The notes under the pieces were generated by a model. It saw only the letters and a list, made by a program, of their open reading frames with translations, ran no database searches and was not told the origin of the DNA. 17,059 nt of DNA from positions 299 to 17,357 of the forward strand of contig PMNQ01000254.1 in NCBI GenBank assembly GCA_003162555.1, in the 5' to 3' direction. The DNA is from Gammaproteobacteria bacterium (GTDB lineage Bacteria; Pseudomonadota; Gammaproteobacteria; Steroidobacterales; Steroidobacteraceae). The position numbers and the translations under genes were made by a program. Of the stretch, positions 7,227 through 13,903 are shown piece after piece; position 1 is the first letter of the stretch, and the number at the start of each line of letters is the position of its first letter.

Positions 7227-7246
7227 GTACTGTATATCCGTACAGT
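7219..7246 (+). promoter_or_regulatory. Possible promoter placing the transcript start on the ATG of the radical SAM gene
   Basis: A weak -35-like TTGCAT (7219-7224) and a -10-like TACAGT (7241-7246, four of six consensus bases) are spaced by 16 bases. The expected start, 6-7 bases later, is at or beside ATG 7253, giving a leaderless mRNA. The -10 lies inside the LexA box, so bound LexA would block RNA polymerase. Confidence 0.35.
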
Positions 7247-7247
7247 A
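7228..7247. promoter_or_regulatory. LexA (SOS) box
   Basis: TACTGTATATCCGTACAGTA contains CTGT-N8-ACAG and matches the E. coli-type LexA operator (TACTGTATATATATACAGTA) at all but three central positions. The outer seven bases are perfectly symmetric (TACTGTA / TACAGTA with an A/T-rich centre). It ends five bases before the ATG of the radical SAM gene and two bases after the stop of the hydrolase gene, so it can only sensibly control the downstream gene. Confidence 0.9.
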
Positions 7248-7252
7248 GCGCC

Positions 7253-8317
7253 ATGGAGCGCGTACTGAAGGGCCGGGGCGCCACGATCAATCCCGCCGGG
7301 CGTTTTGCCCGCGTGCAGCCACAGTCGGTTGACGACGGCTGGTATCAGGAAGCCACGCCCGATTCCATCGCGACCGAAGTGCGCCCCGAAGCGGCGCGCA
7401 CCGTCATCTCGCGCAACGATTCGCCCGATATCCCGTTCTCGCAGTCGATCAATCCGTACCGCGGCTGCGAGCACGGCTGCATTTACTGCTACGCGCGCCC
7501 GAGCCACGCCTACGTCGACCTGTCGCCCGGCATCGATTTCGAGACCCGCCTGTTCTACAAGGCCGATGCGGCGCGGCTGCTGCGGGCCGAGCTCTCGCGT
7601 CCCGGGTATCGTCCGCAACCGATCATGCTGGGCGCCAACACCGATCCCTACCAGCCGGTGGAAAAGCGCCTGCGTGTGACGCGCGAAGTGCTCGAGGTGC
7701 TGTGGCAGGCGCGTCATCCGGTGAGCATCGTCACCAAGGGCGCGCTGGTGCTGCGCGACCTCGATCTGCTGCAGGAATTCGCCGCAAAGAATCTGGTGCG
7801 CGTCACCGTCAGCCTGACGACGCTCGATCCGGAGCTCAAGCGCACGCTGGAACCCCGCACTGCTTCACCGCAGGCGCGACTGCGCGTGATCGCGGCGCTG
7901 GCAGCGGCCCGCGTGCCGGTCGGCGTGCTGACGGCGCCGATGATTCCGGCGGTCAACGATGCCGAGCTCGAAGCATTGCTAGAAGCAGCCGCAGCCGCTG
8001 GCGCCACGCGCGCCGGCTACGTGCTGCTGCGGCTGCCGTATGAAGTCAAAGACCTGTTTCGCGCCTGGCTCGAGCAGCATCTGCCGCTGCGCGCAGCGCA
8101 CGTCATGTCGCTGGTGCAGCAGGCGCGTGGTGGGCGTGACAACGATCCGCGCTTCGGCCATCGCATGCGCGGCGCCGGGCCCTGGGCCGCGATGCTGCGC
8201 GCGCGTTTCGAGCTGGCGCGCAAACGCCTGGGGCTCAGCGGCGAGCGCGAGCCGGATCTCGACCTGTCGCAGTTCTGCGCGCCGCGCAGCAATCCGCAGC
8301 TGGAGTTGATGCTGTAG
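7253..8317 (+). CDS. PA0069-family (SplB-like) radical SAM protein, SOS-controlled
   Basis: 354 residues. The radical SAM cluster motif is C72-x3-C76-x2-C79 in NPYRGCEHGCIYCYARPSHAY, which binds a 4Fe-4S cluster and S-adenosylmethionine. GANTDPYQPVEKRLRVTREVLEVL and SIVTKGALVLRDLDLL are typical of the PA0069/SplB-related group. The N-terminal KGRGATINPAGRF is also characteristic of that family and supports the ATG at 7253. Spore photoproduct lyase repairs UV lesions; the substrate of the PA0069 group is not known to me. A near-perfect LexA box lies five bases upstream, and from memory PA0069 belongs to the Pseudomonas aeruginosa LexA regulon, so a role after DNA damage is likely. There is no Shine-Dalgarno; translation may be leaderless. 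Confidence 0.93.
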   Translation: MERVLKGRGATINPAGRFARVQPQSVDDGWYQEATPDSIATEVRPEAARTVISRNDSPDIPFSQSINPYRGCEHGCIYCYARPSHAYVDLSPGIDFETRLFYKADAARLLRAELSRPGYRPQPIMLGANTDPYQPVEKRLRVTREVLEVLWQARHPVSIVTKGALVLRDLDLLQEFAAKNLVRVTVSLTTLDPELKRTLEPRTASPQARLRVIAALAAARVPVGVLTAPMIPAVNDAELEALLEAAAAAGATRAGYVLLRLPYEVKDLFRAWLEQHLPLRAAHVMSLVQQARGGRDNDPRFGHRMRGAGPWAAMLRARFELARKRLGLSGEREPDLDLSQFCAPRSNPQLELML

Positions 8318-8333
8318 ATTCCCGCCGCACGGG

Positions 8334-8340
8334 TTAAGCT
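8334..8340 (+). promoter_or_regulatory. -10-like TTAAGCT seven bases before the SDR-like gene
   Basis: TTAAGCT ends seven bases before ATG 8348, with no Shine-Dalgarno between, exactly as at ilvA (4787-4793). It may mark a leaderless start. A TTGATG hexamer at 8306-8311 is too far away to act as its -35. Confidence 0.4.
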
Positions 8341-8347
8341 CCACACC

Positions 8348-9046
8348 ATGCAGACTGAATCCGGACCGGTGGCATTGGTGGCGGGCGCGAGTGGCATGGT
8401 TGGCACCGAACTGGTGCGCGTGCTTGCCGCCAGCGGCGACTATCGCCGCGTCATCGCGCTGAGCCGCCGACCGCTGTCGATCGAGGCGCCGAACCTCGCC
8501 AACCGCATCCTCAGGTTCGAGAATCTCGAAAACGACCTGCGCGGCCTTGTTTGCTCTGATGCCTACTGCTGCCTGGGCACTACCTTGCGCCAGGCGGGCA
8601 CGCAGCAGGCGTTCAGGGCCGTCGACCACGATCTGATCTTGCGCTTCGCCCGCTTCGCGCAGGCAGCAGGCGCCAAAACCATGGTGGTGATCTCGGCCGC
8701 CGGCGCCAACGCCGGGTCCCGCAATTTCTACTTGCGCGTGAAAGGCGAGACAGAGCTGGCGCTGGAGGCACTGCATTTTCGTTCGCTCCATCTGATGCAG
8801 CCCGCGCTGATACTGGGGTCGCGCAAGCAGTGGCGCATCACCGAAATGGTCGGCCGCGTCGTCATGCCGCTCGTCAATCCGCTGCTGCTCGGTCGCTATG
8901 AGCGCTGGCGGGCGATTCCGGCGCGCACGCTCGCCGCGGCGATGCGCACCGCGGGCCGGTCCGGACGCCTCGGCGTACATCGCCACACCTGGCGGGCGCT
9001 GCGAACGCTGGCGCAGCCCGTGACGGCGGCCAAGCCGCGACTGTGA
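8348..9046 (+). CDS. NAD(P)-binding SDR-like protein (TIP30/HTATIP2 type)
   Basis: 232 residues with an N-terminal Rossmann motif ALVAGASGMVGTELVRVL (GASGxxG). AYCCLGTTLRQAGTQQAFRAVDHDLILRFA is typical of the atypical SDR group that includes TIP30/HTATIP2. MVVISAAGAN supplies the conserved Ser strand, and FYLRVKGETELAL carries a Y-x3-K pair in the catalytic position. LHLMQPALILGSR follows. It is likely a cytoplasmic NAD(P)H-dependent oxidoreductase or nucleotide-binding sensor; the substrate is unknown. It starts 30 bases after the radical SAM stop, close enough for read-through, but has its own TTAAGCT element. Confidence 0.85.
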   Translation: MQTESGPVALVAGASGMVGTELVRVLAASGDYRRVIALSRRPLSIEAPNLANRILRFENLENDLRGLVCSDAYCCLGTTLRQAGTQQAFRAVDHDLILRFARFAQAAGAKTMVVISAAGANAGSRNFYLRVKGETELALEALHFRSLHLMQPALILGSRKQWRITEMVGRVVMPLVNPLLLGRYERWRAIPARTLAAAMRTAGRSGRLGVHRHTWRALRTLAQPVTAAKPRL

Positions 9047-9097
9047 CGCGCTTCGCAATCAGCACGACATAACTGATGCAATCGTGATCTGGCGCGC

Positions 9098-9154
9098 ATT
9101 GGCGGGCGCCGGTCTATCGTTAAATGGGCTCAAGTATTTCAGCCCGCCGCCAAT
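9098..9154. other. Imperfect inverted repeat in the leader of the GGDEF-EAL gene
   Basis: ATTGGC-GGGC (9098-9107) pairs with GCCC-GCC-GCCAAT (9142-9154), with a three-base bulge on the right arm. A smaller alternative hairpin, GGGCT/AGCCC (9126-9130 and 9141-9145), uses part of the same arm. It lies in the 143-bp gap before the chosen start at 9190 and could be an operator or leader structure. It is weak evidence by itself. Confidence 0.3.
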
Positions 9155-9173
9155 ACATGCCGATCCCCAGCGG

Positions 9174-9179
9174 TATATT
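9174..9179 (+). promoter_or_regulatory. -10-like TATATT before the GGDEF-EAL gene
   Basis: TATATT matches five of six -10 consensus bases and lies ten bases before ATG 9190, so a transcript would have only a few leader bases. No Shine-Dalgarno and no good -35 are visible. If it is functional, upstream ATGs at 9124 and 9157 cannot be used. Confidence 0.35.
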
Positions 9180-9189
9180 TTCCCTTTCA

Positions 9190-11970
9190 ATGAGCAGGCG
9201 CCTAGGGTTGGCGATGGCGCTGCTGTCGGCGGCGTTGCTGTTGGCAGTTTCGCTCGGCACAGCGCACGCGCTGCGCGTCGCGGACGAGCGTGCGGCGATG
9301 AACACCGTGGCTTCACAGGCGCGCAGTTACGCGCGCGAACTGCGCACCCGCCTGACTGCGAGCGAGCTGGTCGTGCAGACGCTGACCAGCGACGATGCCG
9401 GATCCGGTGGCGCCGAGCTGCGTGCGCACATTCTCCGTTCCGATATTTTTCGCGGCGTGGTGATCGCGGGTCCCGGCAAGGGCCCGCTACCGCTGAATGC
9501 TGCCGACCAGCTGGCTTTGAGCGCGGGGCAGACGCTGCTGCGCGCGCGCCGTGCCGGGGGCACGGCCCTGTATCTGCTGCATGCCGTGCGCTCCGCGGGC
9601 AGTACCGCAACCGCGTATTTCGAATTGGATTCGGACTGGCTCTGGCAGGGCCACGAGGACGCCGCGCCGACGGCCGGTGTGTATGCAGTGCTGGACGGCA
9701 ACGGTGCGTCACTGCGCGCCAGCGACGAATTGCCGGCGGATCTGCTGGCGATGTTCGCACGCGAGCGCGCGCCTGCAGCCGAGTCGCAGTCCGATGCGGC
9801 ACTGCGCTCGTGGAGCGTGGGGCGGCGGGAATGGCGCGGCGCGGTCATGACCGTGCTGCCGGAAGAGGCGCATCTGTCGGCTGGCCGCTGGGCCGTGATC
9901 GCGAGCGTGCCGCTGGCTTCGGCCTGGGATTACTGGGCACAGGCGGCCGGCATGCTGCCCGTGCCGATGCTGCTGGCAGCGTTCCTGATCCTGGCCTCGT
10001 GCGCGGTGTTGCGCGCGCACTGGGAACCGGTGCTGCATGGGCTGCGCGCCGCAATCGGCGAATTGGCGGCCGGTCGCTACCAGCGTGTGCCGACGGGCGA
10101 GGCGCGTGATTCGCCGCGCGATACCGCGGTCGCGTTCAACCGCACGATCGGCGTGCTCGAAGAGAAAATGCGCGCGCTCGCCAGCCTCAACGAAATCGAT
10201 CGCATGCTGCTGGAATCGGCTGAACTCGAGTCCTGCCTGGATCCGCTGCTCGATCGCATCTGCAAGATCACCGGTTGCGACGCCGCGATGCTGGCCCTGC
10301 TCGACCCGGACGCCACGGATTACGGCCGCGCCTACCTGACCGCCGCCGGACAGCACGCTCCGGTGAGCCGCATCAGCCTCGATCCGTTGCTGCTGTCGCA
10401 ATTGTGCCAGGAGCATTCGGGCCTGACGGTCGGGCGCTTCGAAGCCGGCCGCCACAGCGTGCTGGAGCCGCTGCGCGCGCAGGGCGCGGAATTTTTCTGG
10501 CTCTGGCCGGTGATCTCGCAGGACAAGCTGGTGGCCGTGCTGGCCGTCGGTTATCGCGACGTGCCGCAGGTCGCGGCCGAAGTGGCCGGCTACGGCACCG
10601 AATGTGCCGCGCGCATCGGCGTCGCCTTGTCCAACAGCGCGCGCGGCGAACAGCTTTATCGCCAGGCGCACTTCGATCCGCTGACCGCACTGCCGAATCG
10701 CCTGTTGTTCCGCGACCGGCTGTCGCAGGAACTGGCCAGCGCCGCGGCCGGTCGCCAGCGCGGCGCGCTGTTGTACGTCGATCTCGACCATTTCAAGAAG
10801 ATCAACGACACCGTCGGCCACAGCGCCGGCGACCAGATGCTGCAGATCGTTGCGCAACGCCTGCGCGCCTGCGTCAAGGAAGGCGACACCGTGGCGCGGC
10901 TCGGCGGCGACGAATTCACGATCATCCTGCGCAGCGTCGGCACGGCCGAGAGCGCGCAGCAGGTTGCCACGCGCGTGATCGAGGTGCTGCAGGAAGCGGT
11001 GAACATCGGTGGGCGTGATCATCACGCCGGCGCCAGCATCGGCATCACGATGTTCCCGGATGATGGCACCGCGCTCGATGAACTGATGCGCAATGCGGAC
11101 CTGGCGATGTACCGCGCCAAGGCGGACGGCCGCGCCCGCGCCGTGTTCTACACGCGCGCCATGCAGCGCATGCCGGCGCTGGCGGCCGAGAGCGGCCTGT
11201 ACAACGCGCTGCAGCGGCGCGAATTCTCGCTCTACTACCAGCCGCAGTACTCGCTGGCCGACGGCAAGCTGGCCGGACTCGAGGCGCTGCTGCGCTGGCA
11301 GCCGCCGCGCGAGGCCATGCGCTATCCCGGCCAGTTCGTACCCGCCGCCGAGCAGAGCGGCCTGATCGTCGACATCGGCGCCTGGGTGCTGGACGCCGCC
11401 TGCACCCAGATGGCGGCATGGACCGAGGCCGGCATCGCGCCGCCGCGCCTGGCGCTCAATGTGTCGGTGCATCAGCTGCGCCAGACCGATTTTCCGAAGC
11501 TGGTGCGGCGCGCGCTCGAGCGCGCCGGCGTGTCTCCCGACAAGCTGGAATTCGAAGTCACCGAATCGGTGTTCGCCGACGAAGAGGCGCTCGCGACTCT
11601 CCACCGTCTGGCTGCGCTCGGCGTGCACCTGTCGCTGGACGACTTCGGCACTGGCTATTCCTCGCTCGGCTACCTGCGCGCCCATCCCGTGCAGGCCATC
11701 AAGATCGACCGCTCGTTCATCGAGGAGGTGGCGCACAACGTCACCGCCGCGACGCTCGCCGAGACCATGATCACGATGGCGCACGCGCTCGGCAAGCACG
11801 TGGTGGCCGAGGGTGTCGAGACGATGGAACAGCTTGAATTCCTGCGCGCGCGCCACTGCGACTATGCGCAGGGTTTTTATTTCGCGCGGCCCGCCGCGGC
11901 CGCCGACATCACGGCCTTGCTGGAGGGCCGCAACGCCACCGTTATAACCAGGCTGCGCGCGGCCGGTTGA
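9190..11970 (+). CDS. Membrane-anchored GGDEF-EAL protein (c-di-GMP cyclase and phosphodiesterase domains)
   Basis: 926 residues from ATG 9190. TM1 is at about residues 5-25, followed by a periplasmic sensor region (about 30-250), TM2 (about 258-278), a HAMP-like linker, a GAF-like domain (about 340-475), GGDEF (about 490-650) and EAL (about 660-920). The cyclase signature RLGGDEF is intact (GGDEF 572-576). The inhibitory I-site, normally RxxD, reads KEGD (563-566). The EAL domain keeps EALLRW (E698), the NVSVHQLRQ Asn, FEVTES, DDFGTGYSSLGYL (D817-D818), IKIDRSFI and EGVET, so phosphodiesterase activity looks possible too. The product would make and/or break c-di-GMP at the inner membrane in response to a periplasmic signal. 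The ATG at 9190 puts the Arg-rich MSRR directly before TM1; starts at 9124 and 9157 are alternatives. A c-di-GMP riboswitch follows 115 bases downstream. Confidence 0.93.
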   Translation: MSRRLGLAMALLSAALLLAVSLGTAHALRVADERAAMNTVASQARSYARELRTRLTASELVVQTLTSDDAGSGGAELRAHILRSDIFRGVVIAGPGKGPLPLNAADQLALSAGQTLLRARRAGGTALYLLHAVRSAGSTATAYFELDSDWLWQGHEDAAPTAGVYAVLDGNGASLRASDELPADLLAMFARERAPAAESQSDAALRSWSVGRREWRGAVMTVLPEEAHLSAGRWAVIASVPLASAWDYWAQAAGMLPVPMLLAAFLILASCAVLRAHWEPVLHGLRAAIGELAAGRYQRVPTGEARDSPRDTAVAFNRTIGVLEEKMRALASLNEIDRMLLESAELESCLDPLLDRICKITGCDAAMLALLDPDATDYGRAYLTAAGQHAPVSRISLDPLLLSQLCQEHSGLTVGRFEAGRHSVLEPLRAQGAEFFWLWPVISQDKLVAVLAVGYRDVPQVAAEVAGYGTECAARIGVALSNSARGEQLYRQAHFDPLTALPNRLLFRDRLSQELASAAAGRQRGALLYVDLDHFKKINDTVGHSAGDQMLQIVAQRLRACVKEGDTVARLGGDEFTIILRSVGTAESAQQVATRVIEVLQEAVNIGGRDHHAGASIGITMFPDDGTALDELMRNADLAMYRAKADGRARAVFYTRAMQRMPALAAESGLYNALQRREFSLYYQPQYSLADGKLAGLEALLRWQPPREAMRYPGQFVPAAEQSGLIVDIGAWVLDAACTQMAAWTEAGIAPPRLALNVSVHQLRQTDFPKLVRRALERAGVSPDKLEFEVTESVFADEEALATLHRLAALGVHLSLDDFGTGYSSLGYLRAHPVQAIKIDRSFIEEVAHNVTAATLAETMITMAHALGKHVVAEGVETMEQLEFLRARHCDYAQGFYFARPAAAADITALLEGRNATVITRLRAAG

Positions 11971-12046
11971 CTTAAGCGGATTTTACAGAACTGTGACCGG
12001 CCTCTCCGGATTGCAGCAGATGTGAACTGGCTCTCTTACCTCGCGC

Positions 12047-12074
12047 TTGACCCGCAGCGTCACCGTGCCACACT
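12047..12074 (+). promoter_or_regulatory. Possible promoter for the riboswitch-SPOR transcript
   Basis: TTGACC (12047-12052, five of six -35 bases) is followed after 16 bases by CACACT (12069-12074, three of six -10 bases). The start would fall near 12081, just before the aptamer begins at about 12085, which is the placement expected for a riboswitch leader. Read-through from the GGDEF-EAL gene is an alternative source, as no terminator is seen after 11970. Confidence 0.4.
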
Positions 12075-12084
12075 GCGTCACGTT

Positions 12085-12170
12085 CTGTATCCGGCATACC
12101 TGTCGCAAGGCAGGGACGCAAAGCCTCCGGTCCCAAGCGAAATAGCGCTTTGGATAGCGGGGTTGCCACC
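12085..12170 (+). ncRNA. c-di-GMP-I (GEMM-I) riboswitch aptamer
   Basis: The conserved GEMM-I core is present in order. GGCATACC (12093-12100) opens the first helix; CCTGTC (12099-12104) pairs with GGCAGG (12109-12114) around a GCAA tetraloop; then the invariant GGACGCAAAGCC follows (to 12125). GGC 12093-12095 pairs with GCC 12123-12125. After TCCGG, a second hairpin forms (CCAAGCG 12133-12139 with CGCTTTGG 12146-12153). The invariant 3' segment is AGCGGGGTTGCC (12156-12167); the Vibrio cholerae Vc2 aptamer has AGCGGGGUUACC there. The base equivalent to Vc2 G20 is G, which favours c-di-GMP over 3',3'-cGAMP. It lies in the leader of the SPOR-like gene, about 85 bases before its start. Confidence 0.92.
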
Positions 12171-12195
12171 CAGGCCTGCAAGGTTCCGGCGTGAC

Positions 12196-12247
12196 ATCCC
12201 CGCAAGACCGGTTGCCGACGCAGAGATTTTGGCGACGCAACGGGGAT
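12196..12247 (+). promoter_or_regulatory. Riboswitch expression platform: anti-Shine-Dalgarno and SD hairpin
   Basis: ATCCCCG (12196-12202) is the exact reverse complement of CGGGGAT (12241-12247), which contains the ribosome binding site. Inside, GTTGC (12211-12215) can pair with GCAAC (12237-12241), extending the SD-hiding hairpin. The same anti-SD, CCCCGC (12198-12203), is also the exact complement of GCGGGG (12157-12162) in the aptamer's 3' core, so the two pairings exclude each other. Predicted result: ligand locks the core, frees the anti-SD, and translation is turned off. Confidence 0.7.
12242..12246 (+). promoter_or_regulatory. Ribosome binding site of the SPOR-like gene
   Basis: GGGGA lies seven bases before ATG 12254. 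It decides the start: the in-frame GTG at 12191 lies upstream within the regulatory leader, and an out-of-frame ATG at 12250 is too close. Confidence 0.75.
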
Positions 12248-12253
12248 CGATGC

Positions 12254-13888
12254 ATGCAGCAGGCCAGCGGTTCAATTGCCAACTACACGGCCAGTCCCGG
12301 CAATTTCCTGCCGCCTGTTTCCGCCGGTCCCCGCTTTGTCGTCAATCTTTGCGCCTCCACGACTCCGGTCGGCCTGGTGCAACCGACGCATGCCGGCCTG
12401 AAGCGATTCACGTTCTTCGTCTCCCGCCGGCTCGAAGAAGGGCGCGAGCGATTCCGCCTGCACATGGGTTATTTCGACACGCAGGAAGAGGCGGAGAAAA
12501 TCCTCGACCTGGTGCGCGATGTGTATCCGGCCGCCTGGGCGGGCGTGGCGCCTGGCATAAAGTTGCGCGCGCGCGCTGCGGCTTCCGGGACCGCGCCTGA
12601 GGCTGAGCGCGCGCCTTCGCCTGCGCCCGTCGTGGCACAGGTGACGGAGCCTGTGCAGACACCATCCGTGCCGACGATATCCGCGCCGGCGACAGCAGCT
12701 GCGCAGGAACCGCCAGTGCCCGCCGTGTCCACGGCGACCGTCAGGCTGGAGCTCGTACCCGATCAGCCGCGCGCCATTCCCGCGCCAATTCCAGAACTCG
12801 AAACTGCGACCGCTGCTGCTAAAACGAGCGGTGTCCGTGCAGACCGCGCCACGGCTGATGGCGCCGCGCGATCGCTGAGTGACCTGCGCGCCACGATTGA
12901 TGCGCTCGATGAGGTGTCCGCCGATGCGACGGTCGAGCACGCGGCCGCAGCGTCACCTGCGGTGACGCCCGAGGCGACCCTCGAGGGCGCGGCCGTGCTG
13001 CGTGTGCTCGAGTCGGCGCGCCCCGCGCCGGCCGCGAAGGCGAGGCCAGTGCTTGCGCAGCCGAAATCGCAACCGCATGCGCTGCCGCACAGGCAGCCGC
13101 ACACTCAGACGCACGTGCAACGGCAGGCGGCGACTTTTGCGCCGGCGCCGACGGCACCGCGCGCCGAGCCCGCCCTGTTCGCCGTGCAGCTGCTCTGGTC
13201 GGTGCAGCCGATCAACGTGAGCCAGATTCCGCAGCTGGCGATTTTCAGCGCCTACACGCTCTACGGCGCGGAAGGCAACCGCGACGGCCGCCGCTGGTAC
13301 GGATTGCGGCTGGGCTTCTTCACGGATGCGGTTTCCGCCAAACAGGTGGCGCAGTACGTGCGCTCCGAATTCAACTCGGTTTCTGTCGTGCCGGTCAGCG
13401 TCCGTGAACGTGAGCGCGCCAGCTCGGCGACGTCCAAGCCACTGCCGTCGCTGTCCGCAGCCAAGCGCACCGGACCGGAGCTCAACTTCATCGAGGACGT
13501 GCACACCGATACGGCCACCAGCGGCAGCCGCCCGGCGCTGCAGCTGCCGGAAGAGGCCAAGGGCGCGAAGTCGGATCTGACGCCGTCAGTGCGCGCCGCG
13601 ATGGCTGCGGTCGGCATATCGAATCGCGCCACGGGCGGCAAGCGCGCCAAGCTGCGCGTTGGACAGGGCATGAAACCCGTGAGCAAGCGGCCCTCGCCCA
13701 AGCGCGCGCTGTCGCTCGAAGAAACGCTGGAGATTCTTGGCGCCGGTGAACTGCAGGTGGACAACGGCCGCGGCGAGTTGATGAACGACGCTTCGCGCCG
13801 CGAGCGCAAGCGCATTCCGACCACGCCCAGTGGTTCGCGTTTTGGCCGCCTGATCAACCGGCTCGCGGAGCGGCTCGGCAATAGCTAG
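12254..13888 (+). CDS. SPOR-like two-domain protein under c-di-GMP riboswitch control
   Basis: 544 residues. Two SPOR-like regions are seen. The first (about 26-105) is FVVNLCASTTPV...RFTFFVSRRLEEGRERFRLHMGYFDTQEEAEKIL. The second (about 310-395) is LFAVQLLWSVQPI...RRWYGLRLGFFTDAVSAKQVAQYVRSEFNSVSVVPV. Each has the strand, G-(Y/F)-F, then helix order of SPOR domains, which usually bind denuded peptidoglycan. Between them is a long Ala/Pro/Val-rich linker ending in a His/Gln-rich stretch (QPHALPHRQPHTQTHVQRQ). The C-terminal part (about 400-544) is basic and of unknown role. No signal peptide or TM segment is seen, unusual for a peptidoglycan binder, so a cytoplasmic role is possible. The ATG at 12254 is supported by GGGGA seven bases upstream. 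The function is not known; the c-di-GMP switch suggests cell envelope, motility or surface-growth control. Confidence 0.82.
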   Translation: MQQASGSIANYTASPGNFLPPVSAGPRFVVNLCASTTPVGLVQPTHAGLKRFTFFVSRRLEEGRERFRLHMGYFDTQEEAEKILDLVRDVYPAAWAGVAPGIKLRARAAASGTAPEAERAPSPAPVVAQVTEPVQTPSVPTISAPATAAAQEPPVPAVSTATVRLELVPDQPRAIPAPIPELETATAAAKTSGVRADRATADGAARSLSDLRATIDALDEVSADATVEHAAAASPAVTPEATLEGAAVLRVLESARPAPAAKARPVLAQPKSQPHALPHRQPHTQTHVQRQAATFAPAPTAPRAEPALFAVQLLWSVQPINVSQIPQLAIFSAYTLYGAEGNRDGRRWYGLRLGFFTDAVSAKQVAQYVRSEFNSVSVVPVSVRERERASSATSKPLPSLSAAKRTGPELNFIEDVHTDTATSGSRPALQLPEEAKGAKSDLTPSVRAAMAAVGISNRATGGKRAKLRVGQGMKPVSKRPSPKRALSLEETLEILGAGELQVDNGRGELMNDASRRERKRIPTTPSGSRFGRLINRLAERLGNS

Positions 13889-13903
13889 AGCGCGCGTCTG
13901 CGC

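Noticed and set aside
7979..9058. 359-codon minus-strand frame opposite the radical SAM and SDR-like genes
   Set aside because: It spans two well-supported plus-strand genes and shows only GC-driven composition.
9709..11856. 715-codon minus-strand frame opposite the GGDEF-EAL gene
   Set aside because: The plus-strand protein has complete GGDEF and EAL motifs; the antisense product has none.
12077..12195. GTCACG (12077-12082) pairing with CGTGAC (12190-12195) as an outer closing helix of the riboswitch
   Set aside because: The predicted transcript start near 12081 would leave most of the left arm untranscribed, and six pairs over about 110 bases are weak. It would matter only on read-through transcripts.
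12205..12245. Second tandem GEMM aptamer, suggested by a repeated GGTTGCC and CGGGGAT
   Set aside because: The invariant GGACGCAAAGCC segment is absent; these bases are better explained as the expression platform.
12191..12253. GTG 12191 as the SPOR gene start (21 extra residues)
   Set aside because: It would place coding sequence in the riboswitch expression platform; GGGGA seven bases before ATG 12254 fits much better.
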